Origin: Amyelois transitella
Taxonomy: Eukaryota > Arthropoda > Insecta > Lepidoptera > Pyralidae
Length of the DNA stretch: 64,000 nt
Assembly: GCF_032362555.1 (NCBI RefSeq)
Contig: NC_083520.1
Location: 558,001-622,000 of the forward strand
Direction: 5' to 3'
Under the pieces are notes generated by a model, which saw nothing but the letters and a program-made list of their open reading frames with translations, did not search any database and was not told the origin of the DNA. The stretch's first letter is position 1. Each line of letters begins with the position of its first letter. The position numbers were made by a program, and so were the translations under genes. Shown here in pieces: positions 32,025-43,532 of the stretch.

Positions 32025-35000
32025 ATGCCCGAATTGGAAATAAAAAGAAAAGCGGAAGAATATTCCGTAGTACCATCTAAAAGGGTCCGCCATGAAATAT
32101 CTGTTGCTGGCACAAGAGAAAAGGCTGTGGTTACTTCAGCGGTAAGGATTGTTTATTAAATTTTTGTCTAATAAAACAATATTAGATAACGCAATTCTCC
32201 AATTACACTTAAATTAAATTGTACAATTACAGGTACCACGCACATCTAATCTATATGCCCCGATAATGCTCTTAGAAGGGCATCAAGGAGAGATTTTTAC
32301 TGCAAAATTTCATCCTGAAGGAAAACATTTAGCATCCGCAGGATTCGATCGGCAGATATGTGAGTATTACTCGTAATTAACAGGCACGTATTCTCCTTTG
32401 CAAATTGTAAAAGTCAATTAAGGTAAAGGCTTATGAACTTGGGATTCTCCTTCTAGTCAATGGGCTAGCGGAGCCCACCCAGCTTAATTTGAGTCTCAAT
32501 TCCACCAATAAGGCATATAGCTAAATATGGCCTTCCAGGCTTTTTGACATTGTTGTCCACCCCATAAGAGTTAAAGACGTGATTATATGTATGTATGTAG
32601 TACAAGAGTACCATCAGCTAAACAGCTTGGTTGGTTATGTAAGTAAAGGTTCTCTGCTTAACCTAATGGTAGACTATTTAATAAATTAGCATTAAGTCTG
32701 CCTATTGTACTTTACAAATCAACAACTTATTTTTAATGGACCAATATTGATGAAAGAAACTTCAAATGTTTGTTGGATGTTGTAAATAGCGCCTAGCAAC
32801 CTGTCACTATTTGAATCTCAAATCTATCATTAAGCCATACAGCTGAATGTGGCTTTTCAGTCTTTTGATGACTGTGGGTTTGTCTACCATGCAAGGTAAA
32901 TAGATGTAATTATTTAGGTTAAATTATCATTTTCTCTATTACAGTGTTATGGAACGTATACGGGCAGTGCGAGAACGTGATGGTGATGACCGGCCACACG
33001 GGGGCCATCATGGAGCTCTGCTTCTCACCAGACGGCGCCCACCTGTACACGTGCGCCACTGACAACACCGTAGCCGTGTGGGACGTGCCGACAGGACAGC
33101 GCGTCAAGAAGCTGAGGGGGCACGCTAGCTTTGTTAATTCTGTCTCAGGTGTGATAAAACATACATACATACATACATACATACATATGGTCACGTCTAT
33201 ATCCCTTGTGGGGTAGACAGAGCCAACAGTCTTGAAAAGACTGAATGGCCACGTTCAGCTATTTGGCTTAATGATAGAATTGAGATTCAAATAGTGACAG
33301 GTTGCTAGACCATTGCCTAAAAAAGAATCCTAACTTTGTAAGCCTATCCTTTAGTCGCATTTTACGACATCGATGGGAAAGAGATGGAGTGGTCGTCTTC
33401 TGTTTTGTATTGGTGCCAAAACTACACGGCACATTGTGGTAGTAGTAATGTAAAAGTAGATTGTTTTTTGTAAATTTTCAGGAAATGTTTAAGTTGTAGA
33501 AATACAACATTTTAAATTGTCTTAAAGTATTTATTTTTATTTAATAGACATCTAGCAACATTCAATAAATCTGAGAAGTCCTTGCGAAAGGTCACATTAA
33601 AGTATGTACCCTAAACTGATAAGCGCGCGTAAAACAAGTTATGCATATGCACGAAGTAGAGAGATGTGGTCCCTGGCTCCTCCTCCGGGAAAGAGGCGTA
33701 AATATATGTATGCATATTAAGGTCCTTCTGAAATGACGGTAATAAATGATAATGATAATAAGAATATCCATAAAAAAAATTTGCCCCAAAACTAATTACA
33801 AATCAAAGGGCTTTGGAACAGACATAACTGCACATGGTAATTATTATTTTGTCTGGAAAGAGCAGCTTAATGGTAGGTTACGATTATACGACTGTCAGTC
33901 GTGCCGACTTGCGATTTATCCTATTCACGGTTGGTCCAATACATCATCACATTTCTTGCGAACAAATTAAAATAAAGAAATTAAAAACAAAAACATTTCA
34001 AGATTAAAATTTTTTATTCATTATTATAAGATACTTCGTATCTCTTAATAATTGTCAAAACGTATGGTTTAACAACATTGGTTGACGTCAAATCAACAAC
34101 TTAAAACTAAATTTACTGCCGCTTCCAAGGCGTCATTGCAGAAGATGCGGTAACAAACTTTTTATTTCTTCTTCAGGTGCACGAAGAGGGCCAGAACTCC
34201 TAGTTTCCGCATCAGACGACAACACCATAAAACTCTGGGACGCCAGGAAACGCAACCCAATAGCTTCATTCGACAGCACATTCCCGGTCACATCGGTGCT
34301 GTTCAACGACACAGCGGAGAAGATCATATCCGCTGGAGTGGACAACGTTATCAAGGTGTGGGACATCAGGAACAATCAGATCTCGTATAAGATTAAGGGG
34401 CATACGGATACTGTTACGGGTAAGTGGTGGGCTATATGTATTAAATACAAATTCAAAATTTTTATCTGGTTTATGAGACATTTCAAACTGCATCCTCTTG
34501 GCTTTTAATCCCGGTTGCATCCTCACCTTTGTGAAGAGCCCAAGGTATGCCTTTGATCATGGGTTCTAGATTGGGTGAGTCAGGTTTTTACACAAAACGA
34601 CTCCCGTCTGACCTCCGCAACCTTTGCAGGTGATCTACCTGTATTGGATCCATGGTTACACATCCAGTTGCCTTAATGTGCAGGTTTCCTCACAATGTCT
34701 TTCCTCTATGGGACATTTCAAACATCACTTAATAATTGTCATATCTCTTGGTTTCACGACATTGGTTGACTTCAAATAAATTACTTAAAACCAAGTTTAC
34801 TGCCGCTTCCAGAGCGTCAGTGTAGAAAAAGAAGTAACAAACTTCTTCAATAACATATAAGCCACTTGTTATCTTAGCTTTAAGGCTCTATAAAGATTTA
34901 AATTAAAAAATAATCTACAGGCATGTCACTGTCATATGACGGCTCCTACCTCCTGTCGAACTCTATGGACAATACGCTTCGCATTTGGGACGTCCGCCCG

Positions 35001-36400
35001 TTCGCGCCATCGGAACGCTGCGTCAAGCTAATGTCAGGACATCAACATAACTTCGAAAAGAACTTGCTCAGATGCGCGTGGTCACCTGATGGATCTAAGG
35101 TAATTAATTCAAATTGTTTTTTTTCTATTCATTTGGTACTAGCTGTCACGGCAAACGTTGTTTTGCCATATAAATAATTTTTAAGTAATTTCTGGTAAAA
35201 TAAAATGAAAAGGGTGGATAACCATTTTCATTAAGGGGTATGAAAAATAGATGTTGGCCTATTCTCAGACCTACTCAATATGCTTACAAATTATCATGAG
35301 AATCGGATCGAGTACGGGAAAGAACATTGTGACACGAGAATTTTTACTAATATTATAAAGCTGTAGAGTTTGTTTGTTTGTTTGAACGAGCTAATCTCAG
35401 GAACTACTGGTTCGAATTGAAAAAATATTTTTGCGTTGAATAGACCATTTATCGAGGAAGGCTTAAGGCTATATAACATCACGCTACAACTATAAGCAGC
35501 AAAGAAATAATGAAAATATGTGAAAAAAACAAACGGGGAAAATTATTCTATCCTTGAGGGCTTCATTGATGCCCAAAATGACTATTTCACGCGGACGAAG
35601 TTGCGGGCACAGTTTGTCATAAAGACTAGGTACTTACTGACAATCGACCTCAGTTTACATTACGCAATTACACATTCATTTACCTTACCTTTATTGTTAT
35701 ATCATGGACAATAAATAAAAATTGTAGCAATTTGTACAAACACCCATATAACTGAAGAGCTGTCCTCGTAATATGGTACTGGCAATGCAGTTTTTATCGT
35801 GCGAGAAACTATCGCTGTCCCGTTCCACGTCATAAAAAAAACGAAACAGCGATATAATTCGCGCGATAATAACAGCGTCGTGCGTACCATATTAGGTACA
35901 TACATACATACATATGGTCACGTCTATATTCCTTGCAGGGTAGACAGAGCCAACAGTCTTGAAAAGACTGGCAGGCCACGTTCAGCTATTTGGCTTAATG
36001 ATAGAATTAAGATTCATATAGTGACAGGTTGCTAGCCCATCGCCTAAAAAAGAATTCAAAGTTTGTAAGCCTATCCCTTAGTCGCCTTTTACGATATCCA
36101 TGGGAAAGAGTTGGAGTGTGTGACTATTCTTTTTTGTATTGGAGAACCACACGGCACCATATTACAGGGGCTGATAATTATAATCTGTTGTCTTTTCAAT
36201 TCTCAATTTGTTCCAAACAGGTGGCGGCTGGGTCTTCTGACCGTTTCCTGTACGTTTGGGACACCACATCCCGAAGAGTCCTGTACAAGTTGCCCGGACA
36301 CAACGGATCAGTGAACGACGTAGACTTCCACCGGACTGAACCTATTGTACTCTCCGCTTCTAGTGACAAACAAATATATCTTGGAGAAATTGACCATTAG
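32025..36400 (+). CDS. SNRNP40: U5 snRNP 40 kDa protein (SNRNP40), WD40 repeats, six exons
   Basis: Exons 32025-32141, 32233-32359, 32945-33148, 34177-34419, 34921-35099 and 36221-36400, all GT-AG and in phase, give 349 aa. After a basic N-terminus (PSKRVRHE) come seven WD repeats. These blocks agree with human SNRNP40 as recalled: APIMLLEGHQGEIF, ASAGFDRQILLWNVYG, CATDNTVAVWD, ARRGPELLVSASDDNTIKLWD, DNVIKVWDIR, NSMDNTLRIWDVRPFAP, HNFEKNLLRCAWSPDG, WDTTSRRVLYKLPGH, SASSDKQIYLGEI. The protein is a WD-repeat scaffold of the U5 snRNP that contacts PRPF8 during splicing. Introns 2-5 are expanded by family A, C and D repeats and Helitrons. The gene is tail-to-tail with NUP42. Confidence 0.95.
32405..32602 (+). 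repeat. Family A element in SNRNP40 intron 2
   Basis: Diverged, head missing. Confidence 0.6.
32790..32915 (+). repeat. Family A 3' part in SNRNP40 intron 2
   Basis: From GCCTAGCAACCTGTCAC to the tail-proximal block, ending about 30 bp before the exon-3 acceptor. Confidence 0.6.
33160..33432 (-). repeat. Family A element in SNRNP40 intron 3
   Basis: Starts with (CATA)n only 11 bp after the exon-3 donor; close to full length. Confidence 0.8.
33640..33715 (+). repeat. Family F element in SNRNP40 intron 3
   Basis: Diverged copy with CTCCTCCGGGAAAGAGGCGT. Confidence 0.5.
33995..34172 (-). repeat. Family D repeat in SNRNP40 intron 3
   Basis: GGTTGACGTCAAATCAAC and CTGCCGCTTCCAAGGCG, ending at the pyrimidine tract of the exon-4 acceptor. 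Confidence 0.6.
34535..34720 (-). repeat. SINE family C fragment in SNRNP40 intron 4
   Basis: Body with GAGTCAGGTTTTTACAC and GTCTGACCTCCGCAACC. Confidence 0.65.
34721..34865 (-). repeat. Family D repeat in SNRNP40 intron 4
   Basis: Abuts the family C fragment; contains GGTTGACTTCAAATAAATTAC. Confidence 0.55.
35139..35346 (-). mobile_element. Helitron fragment, relative of 9733-9965
   Basis: CTAG end at 35139-35142 with the GGCAAA/TTTGCC hairpin; the opposite end is missing. Lies in SNRNP40 intron 5. Confidence 0.6.
35347..35622 (+). mobile_element. Helitron-like element, relative of 754-1124
   Basis: Collinear with that family (GAACGAGCTAATCTCAGG ... CACGCGGACGAAGTTGCGGGC), but the terminal CTAG has decayed to TTTG. 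SNRNP40 intron 5. Confidence 0.55.
35793..35880. repeat. Fold-back hairpin family G, copy 2
   Basis: Imperfect arms around AACTATCGCTGTCCCGTT / AACGAAACAGCGATATAATT; same order as 4722-4825. Confidence 0.6.
35905..36162 (-). repeat. Family A element in SNRNP40 intron 5
   Basis: Full-length minus-strand copy, about 60 bp before the last acceptor. Confidence 0.75.
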
Positions 36401-36676
36401 TGTTGAAACTTGTGATAAATGTGAATTGAAATCTTAAAAAACTCTTTGTGTTACAATTTTTGGTACATCACGCCTGTCTCCCAGTGGGGTAGGAATGTAC
36501 TATGACTGGCTACGATCCTTACAGACCTCTCCCACTACATAAAGTGAAAAATCCCATAATGACTTATATGGCGAATTTCAAATTGTGCCGCGATAAGTCA
36601 GTCAGTCTGTCTTCTCATTTATACATTAATACTGTTGTTGCTGGTCAAACTGATGACTTGAATTGTAATTCCACAT

Positions 36677-36682
36677 AATAAA
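36677..36682 (+). terminator. Poly(A) signal of SNRNP40
   Basis: AATAAA, 277 bp after the stop codon. Confidence 0.6.
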
Positions 36683-36706
36683 ATACATGTAAATAAGGAA
36701 CATGAG

Positions 36707-36712
36707 TTTATT
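36707..36712 (-). terminator. Possible distal poly(A) signal of NUP42
   Basis: AATAAA on the minus strand (TTTATT on plus), 317 bp after the NUP42 stop and 25 bp from the SNRNP40 signal. Confidence 0.4.
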
Positions 36713-37028
36713 TTTTTTTTCTTACACAGTTAAAACAATTTACAATTTTAGTGTTTCAGTAACTTATGACTATTGTTTAAAGGGCATTTCTATAATTTAT
36801 TATTTTTACTAGTTATCACAGCTGAATAGAAAATAATTACATCTTAACAAAACAGTCTTATGTCGTTAAATAAAAGGTACAGGTTATAATTTGGTTGTCA
36901 CCATGGTGTTTAAAATAAAATCAAAACGACCAAGTCTAGAAAATCCTCAAAGAAAACTGAGAGTTATGAATTCCTTTCTTTCTCTTCTGTGACAATGTCT
37001 ACAACCAAATTATTTAGGTTCAATTAAA

Positions 37029-39015
37029 TTATAAACATAACTCTCTTGGTGGTGGATCTTCGGGAATGAAGCCTAATTTGAATTCTTCGCAACTAAACGC
37101 TTCAATATCCTCTTTGGACAAGTCCTCCATTTTACTGTACACTCCCGGATCATCCGCAGGTTGCTGCTGAAAAACATTACTGAAACCCTGATTTTGTTCT
37201 TTGATCACATTCTGGGTAAACGGGGAAGGATTTGTCGGTTTGAATGGATCTGACAAAGCAGTCACAAATCGATTTGAATTCTGCTGACCAAAAGTATTCG
37301 GATCCTTTCCGAATACAGATTGATTCGGACTTCCAAAAACATTTTGGTTTTGAACTGGTTGGCTGGCAGCAAAAACACTAGGACTTGCTTGAGAGAAGAT
37401 AGATTTTGCCGTTGTATTCTCAATTGGAGCACCGAAAACGCTATTCGGTGCTTGACTTTGGTTGAAAACGTTTTTCGATGCTTGTGCAAAGATTGATTTT
37501 GCTGCAGTATTGTCTTGTGCTTGTCCAAAAACGTTAGCCGAGGCAAATATTCCAGTGTTCGGAGTAGGTTGTGGTTGTCCAAAAACAGATGTGTTCTGTG
37601 CGGCACTACGGAATATTGATGAAGCATTGCCAGAGTTCCTGAAGGTATTTTGAGCTGTGTTGTTGAATGGAGATGATGGAATTTCTCCTTTGTATATGCT
37701 CCTTAATACTTTGATTATTGCCGCTGTTGGTTGCAAGAGTTGTTCATACTTATTACGATTTTCTTTTATCATGTTGTTCATATAAGTCACCTGAAAAAAA
37801 TTAAATACATTTACAAGGGCTAGCAACCTGTCACTATTTGAATCTCATTGCTATCTTAAAGTCAAATAGCTGAACATGGCCTATCAGTCTTTTCAAGACG
37901 ATGGCTCTGTCTACCCCGAGAGGGATATAGATATAGACGTGATTATATGTATGTATGTAGTTCAAGCCACACAGACTACCTACTTATTATAATATTATCT
38001 GTGTAAAAAATATATAGTGCCTGTGGTTCCCTGCACCAACAGAAAAAAGAATAGGACCACTCCATCTCTCTCCCATGGATGTCGTAAAAGGCGACTAAGG
38101 GGTAGGCTTATAAACTTGGGATTCTTCTTTTAGGCGATGGGCTAGCAACCTGTCACTATTTGAACCTAAATTCTATCATTAACCTAAATAGCTGAACGTG
38201 GCCTATCAGTCTTTTCAAGACTGTTGGCTCTGTCTACCCCGCAAGCAATATATATAGACGTGATTATATGGTAAAAAATATATTTAGCACAGATTACACA
38301 GATTTAGGTTGAGACTTGTGTTATGAGATACTCAACAATACTAATTCTAATTAAAAATTGTAAATACAATTTTATAATAAATAATTATATACATAAAGAT
38401 CCAAGCCAATAACAAACAGTTTCGTTTCTCATTATGCTCTGATCGGGATTTAAACACGGAACCTCCGGTGTGCGGTGTGATATAGAAAATGATTACCAAC
38501 CGCTTGATCCACATTATTTTTAGCTTTCGCCTCATAAATGAACAACCGTGCTTCTTCTGGAGACAAATCTGAAATCCCGGGGAATACAGGCTTTTCCTTA
38601 AATGGTGCATAACTGGATAGAATCCATTGGCCTCCTTTCAGCGCAGCTTGGATATCCGACTGCACTTGGTTTACAAGTTGTTCGTCGGTTACCCCCGTCT
38701 GGCTTTGAGATTGAGCAGGAGCATTGCTAGCTGAAATAAAATTATAATAATTACTAATGGATTAGTAAGATAGCCCCTCAACAGTCCAACAGCAAAATTT
38801 ACACAGTTGGACTGTTAACCACTAAGGTATGAATCTCTCCAAAGATACAATGCAAGAAACGCTGGTCTGGTGTTAATAATATAGTTCATAAAGTAGGTAC
38901 AGTGAAATAAACATTTCTTACCGTGATAGCTGTATTTCGACCCGTAAATATGTTCAAATTTGCAGTTCTGCCCATACCGACAGTTACCTTGTTGAAAAAA
39001 TTTACAAACCACCAT
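37029..39015 (-). CDS. NUP42: Nucleoporin NUP42 (NUPL2/CG1), three exons
   Basis: Exons 38922-39015, 38501-38730 and 37029-37790 give 361 aa. Residues 4-22 form a CCCH zinc finger (CKFFQQGNCRYGQNCKFEH, C-x7-C-x5-C-x3-H). A conserved block follows (GGQWILSSYAPFKEKPVFPGISDLSPEEARL), then a long FG-type region with VFGQ, VFGS, VFGK and TFGQ motifs. The C-terminus (LSKEDIEAFSCEEFKLGFIPEDPPPREL) matches the GLE1-binding end of human NUPL2. The protein sits on the cytoplasmic face of the nuclear pore and serves mRNA export with GLE1 and DDX19. The exon-2 donor must be GCG|GTTGGT to keep phase; the better-looking GTTG|GTAATC four bases on breaks the frame. Tail-to-tail with SNRNP40. Confidence 0.88.
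37815..37962 (+). repeat. Family A 3' part in NUP42 intron 2
   Basis: Begins GCTAGCAACCTGTCAC only about 25 bp from the exon-3 acceptor. Confidence 0.65.
38022..38272 (+). repeat. Family A element in NUP42 intron 2
   Basis: Near full length, head included. Confidence 0.75.
38283..38510 (-). repeat. SINE family B, old copy reaching the NUP42 exon-2 donor
   Basis: Tail and body are clear (AGATTACACAGATTTAGG ... CCAAGCCAATAACAAAC). The tRNA-like head, on the minus strand TGTGGATCAAGCGGTTGG, overlaps the last codons of exon 2. Confidence 0.5.
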
Positions 39016-39885
39016 TTTACTGAAAGTAGCGGCAATTTATGAAAATAGAACGGTTTATTCCACTTTGGTCACCTGAGTGATAAATATATAAAGATATCAC
39101 CTGGGACAAACACGACGTAGTGGTTATATTCTTTTATCTATTTGCACACAAGCCTTGCCAAGCTTTATTATTATTATGACATTTCATTCGAACATAATGT
39201 CGTTAATGCATCAACCGTGAATCAATCTTGCTTGAAATTGACAATGAAATCTATAATTTCCTACCAAAAAAAACTTCAGATTCAACAAAATTTTAACTCT
39301 TATGACTAATGTCAAAATCAACAAGTCAGTGGCGTAGCGTGAGTGTCGGCTGCCCGGGGCGGAAGACAATTTTGCCAGTACATACATTCATTATAGAGAA
39401 CTTCTATACAGGTTAGATTTAAAAAAAAATTGTCTAAGTTTTACAATCACATTTATTAATACAAAAATTCATTTACTTTAACCAATTATATACATTGATA
39501 TAACTTAGGTACCTATCACTTAAGATAAGTTACACTTTAATGATCGACGAGATTAAATAAAATCAATTTTTAATTAGAATTAGAACCATACTATAATATT
39601 ATATTTTTATTGAAAATAATACGAGTATTTGTTAGAATTAAAAACAAAACTTCCGTCTTCAATTAAAAATTTATACGTCTACTTTTTTAAGAGCCAACTT
39701 TATAATTAGTTGTAAAATTTTGCCGCCCGAGGCGGGCCCCCCTCCCGCCCTCACTACGCTATGCCACTGACAAAAGAAAAAATCTCAAAACAAATTTTGT
39801 TGAATTTTATGTAGAATGTAGGATGTAGGATAAGTTAGGTATTTACTTATAGTTCGTTCGTATATCATTGCAATAGTATTTTTAG
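39016..39885. other. Intergenic between NUP42 and the STING locus
   Basis: Upstream of divergent transcription units. 39325-39780 contains CAGTGGCGTAGCGTGAGTG and GCCACTGACAAAAG, inverted ends of a repeat-like segment (about 39328-39772). No gene seen. Confidence 0.4.
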
Positions 39886-39965
39886 TCAGTGTTTTTTTAA
39901 ATTACAAAACCAAAGAAAATTTAATAAATCTGTAATAGGAATAGGAGACAATTACAAATAAGCAG
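39886..39965 (+). promoter_or_regulatory. Candidate initiator and non-coding first exon
   Basis: An arthropod initiator motif TCAGT (39886-39890) is followed by an ATG-free stretch ending in CAGCAG-type sequence with a GTACGT donor at 39966. It could be the leader exon for the 40833 coding exon, the 43533 exon, or both. Confidence 0.4.
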
Positions 39966-40060
39966 GTACGTAATCTATGCGGTTATTACTTTTTGAATAT
40001 ATTTGAATATCTTTATGTGATATTTGCTCATTTTCTGTTTATAATATACTAGCATGATAC

Positions 40061-40390
40061 ATAGATTTTAGGCCGTCGGTTGTCTAATCGGAAAGGTGCC
40101 GGGTTAAATTACATGATGCGCAGAAAGGTACAGGTTCAAATCCCACCTCTACCATGTACCAATCACTACGGTGAGGGAAAAAATCGTGAGGAAACCTGCA
40201 CATTCAGGTAACTGGGTGTGTAACCATGATTGATCCCATAACATTACCAGTTTACCTGCACAGGTCCCAGAGGTCAGATTGAAGTCGTTTTGTGTACTAA
40301 AACCTGACTCAGTCCAGGATCTATGGACAAAGGCTTACTCCCAGGTTATCTGCAGAATGATGAGGATGCATACCGATGATTAGCTCTTAT
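40061..40390 (+). repeat. SINE family C, fullest copy
   Basis: tRNA-like head with A box (GTCGGTTGTCTAATCGG near 40075) and B box (GGTTCAAATCC near 40133). The body then has GAGGAAACCTGCACATTC and CCTGACTCAGTCCAGGATC. Confidence 0.7.
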
Positions 40391-40467
40391 AAAACACAAA
40401 CAAAGATGCAAACTTTACCTCTTTAGAATATTAATTAAAAAAAAGAATAGTGGAATGGAGAGGTACT

Positions 40468-40712
40468 GGGTGGTGCCCGGCACCAATAGAAAACAGAATA
40501 GGACCACTCCATCTCTTTCCCATTGATGTTGTAAAAGGCAACTAAGGCAACGGCAAAGGGCAACTAACTCGCCTATCCCTTAGTTGCCTTATCAGTGTTC
40601 AAATCTCAATTCTGTCATTAAGCCAAACAGATGAATGTGGCCTAGTCTTTTCAAGACTGTTGGCTTTGTCTACCCCGCAAGGGATATAACCGTGATTATA
40701 TGTATGTATGTA
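40468..40712 (+). repeat. Family A element
   Basis: Full head; contains a small inverted duplication of the GGCAACTAAGG block near 40530-40590. Confidence 0.7.
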
Positions 40713-40832
40713 TCAATATCTGTCATGTAGTTTTAAAGATCGAAGCATACATACAGAGGAACAGATATAGTGATATTTATCTGTCAATTCTAGAACTTAT
40801 GAAATTATAATCACTCTTTTGCATTTCACAGA

Positions 40833-40905
40833 ATGGCTGATAAAAAAATTAATGAAACTCTTGTGTTTGGAATACAAACTCTAATTGTTACCTGTGTTCT
40901 GTTTG
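40833..40905 (+). CDS. Short coding exon with one membrane helix; possible alternative first exon of STING
   Basis: A good acceptor (TTGCATTTCACAG) precedes ATG 40833. The exon encodes 24 aa (MADKKINETLVFGIQ then a hydrophobic TLIVTCVLF) and ends in a GTAAGT donor at phase 1. The known STING first exon (43533-43668) also encodes one membrane helix and ends at phase 1, so this exon would splice in frame to STING exon 2 at 44306. It may instead be the first exon of a separate small membrane protein whose remaining exons I could not find. I do not recognise it. Confidence 0.45.
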
Positions 40906-41074
40906 GTAAGTTATTGTTTAAATTCTTCAATATAATTTAGTAACAGTGTCCAAAAACAAATTATGGTTCTCAGTTTTACCTGTATGTATGTATGTATGTC
41001 CGTGCTTATATCGTGTTTAGTTGAACAGATTTTGATGCAGTTTTGAGGAAAGTGCTTGTTACACATAAGACAAA

Positions 41075-41165
41075 GTAAATGCCACAACTGATAAGAAGTA
41101 TCCTATAATAATGAATAAAAATTTAGAATTTGAACTGAATTTGAAAAAAATTCAACCGATAGTTC
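41075..41165 (+). repeat. Family D tail
   Basis: CCTATAATAATGAATAAAAA followed by TTTGAA-type repeats. Confidence 0.45.
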
Positions 41166-41213
41166 TCTTATTGCAAAAGTTTGAAATGAAGTTAAACTTT
41201 AAAATTGTAAGTA

Positions 41214-41472
41214 AAATACATATGGTAACGTCTATGTCCCTTGCAGGTTAGACAGAGCCAACGGTCTTGAAAAGACCGAATGGCCACGTTCAGCTATTTA
41301 GCTTAGTGATAGAATTGAGATTCAAATAGTGACAGGTTGCTAACCCATGGCCTAAAAGAGAATCCCAAGTTTGTAAGCCTATCCTTTAGTCGCCTTTTAC
41401 GACATCCATGGGAAAGAGATGGAGTGGTCCTATTCTTTTTCGTATTAGTGCCAGGAACCACACGGCACTAAA
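41214..41472 (-). repeat. Family A element
   Basis: Full-length minus-strand copy. Confidence 0.75.
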
Positions 41473-42029
41473 TATATGAAAAAAATAATTTACCCAGATT
41501 TCTATGAGATCCAGCTATTTTTGAAATTTCAACAAATTCGTTACAGTTGTTTTTGAAAATGCGAAATAGGTATATACAAATATTTATTTCATTTAATGTA
41601 CAGGAATAGAATTATTTATTCCCAATTTTAATATTTAATACATAATATTGATCCCAATTTTTGAAATTCGCTAACAAAGAGTTTATTCGTCTCATAAAGC
41701 AAGCGGGAAATAAGTAGGTAGACCCTAAGCCCTAAAATTTGACACTTCCAAGGCAAGGTGCGCAGAATCAATTTTACATAGAAAAAAAAACTTCTGCGCA
41801 GCGTCCATAGAGTAGAATTTTGTTCAAATCTCGTGCCGAGCAGTACGTGACTCCAGTAAGGTTATAAAACACAACAAGGGCTCTTTGCGAAAACTGCCTA
41901 CTGAGATTAGTTCGTGTTACATTTTGTTTATATACACGATAAGTTACGGGTTTTAGGCCGCCCACAAACTATTTTTATCCATACGTAAAAAATATTATAA
42001 AAATTCCTTGCTCACGACTTCAACTGCTT

Positions 42030-42440
42030 TCTTTTTTCGCAATTTCCTCAGAATCAATTCTATCTCTGTAGGTGCGAAATTTCATCAAAATCGGTTCAGT
42101 GGTTTAAGCGTACGTGAACAGTCAGACAGAGTTACTTAGTCTTTTTTTTATTATCAGTAGAAATAAATTTTCATCCTTATTTTTCTAATAGAGTACCTAA
42201 ATGGGTATCACTTGGACAGGCATGTCTTCGTTCTCATCGTCACTTCCCGTCAGGTGAGATGGAAGACAAATGCCTAATCCAATATTGAATAATAAAAAAA
42301 AGACGTGTGGTTCCCGGCACCAATATAAAAAAGAATGGGACCACTCCGTCTGCCCTCTGTATGTAAATTTTTATGAAAATCGGTTCATTTGATGTAACGT
42401 GAAAGACGGACAAACAAACACACTTTCACATTTATAGTGT
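42030..42440 (+). repeat. Composite of repeat fragments
   Basis: Order: a piece with AATCGGTTCAGTGG, a CGTCACTTCCCGTCAGGTG block common in moth repeats, a family A head (42303-42350), then a second AATCGGTTC piece. No gene. Confidence 0.45.
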
Positions 42441-43532
42441 TAGGATTATTATTAAATTAAGTAAGATATCCCATAACTCAAGACTCAAAATATGATCTGT
42501 GTGTGTTGACAGTCATTCGTATCTATGGTATGTGATCTCCCTTATTCGCGTTCTACGAAATAATTAATTTATAGTATTTCACTGTGCCAGTTGGAGGCGC
42601 AGACTGTTAAAATATCGTCGGTTAAGCATTGTATTTAGTGATGCGAAAATATTAATCGATAAACTGATGCATCGATAGTCATAGTGCCCGGCACGAATGT
42701 TGGATAAAATTCTACTCTATGGACACAGCGCAGAAGATATTTTTGAATGAAAAATTTCAACCGAACATCCCGGAAGCGTCAAATTAGGGTCTACTTATTC
42801 GGTATCGTATAAACTTTAAGTTATAACGAATTCTTCAGCGAATTTCGATTAATTATTTCGGCTGCGTTTTTATACATACCTCTTCTTTATTGAGTTGTCC
42901 CCGACACTTATTATAGCTCTTTCTGACACCCGCCCCCGAGCTGAAATGTCAATTGTTGTACTGCAATTACAGCGAGATACAAGAGTTATTCTGTTTTTGG
43001 ATTTTAAGTTTAACGTACTTGTAATAAGGTCGTGATTTTATTGAGTTTTTATTCAGTTTGGTTTGGCGGTATGTTGCGCTATTCTGTGCTGTCGAGCACT
43101 GCTGAGGCGACTTATAAAGGTAGTACTAGACTTAACACACGAAAGATGTACCAAACCAATGACTTACATTGCTGCGGTAGAATTCGCATTATGGAATGCG
43201 TATACGCTTTATCAACGCTGTACCAATGCTTTTTAACCGCCTTCAGAAAAGGTAGTTCTCAGTTTGAACTGTATTTATGTTTGTCCGCTATTATCTCGCG
43301 TTTCGCTGAACCGATTTTGCTGCGGTTTTCAGGAAAGTGTTTGTTACATTAAAATGGTTTTTTAAATTTAACTGACTTCAAAAACCGCCTGCTACCCCCG
43401 TAGGCGGTTCTCTTACAAATGTTATAAACTGAATTAAACTATCGAGTATCGACATTGGCCTTTTTCACATCACTAACTCGCTCCCTTACCATACCATTCG
43501 TGTTTCAATAGTGGAGCATATCAGACGTTAAA

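Noticed and set aside
38497-38502. GTTG|GTAATC as NUP42 exon-2 donor
   Set aside because: It shifts the reading frame of exon 3, while GCG|GTTGGT keeps phase and matches the spacing of vertebrate NUP42.
42185-42265. Coding exon following 40833 (acceptor TTTCTAATAG, open to 42265)
   Set aside because: The stretch with CACTTCCCGTCAGGTGAG resembles a common moth repeat and its peptide has no recognisable character.
43032-43352. Independent 106-aa protein upstream of STING
   Set aside because: No homology recognised; part of it (near 43240-43340) looks like repeat sequence (ATCTCGCGTTTCGCTGAACC).
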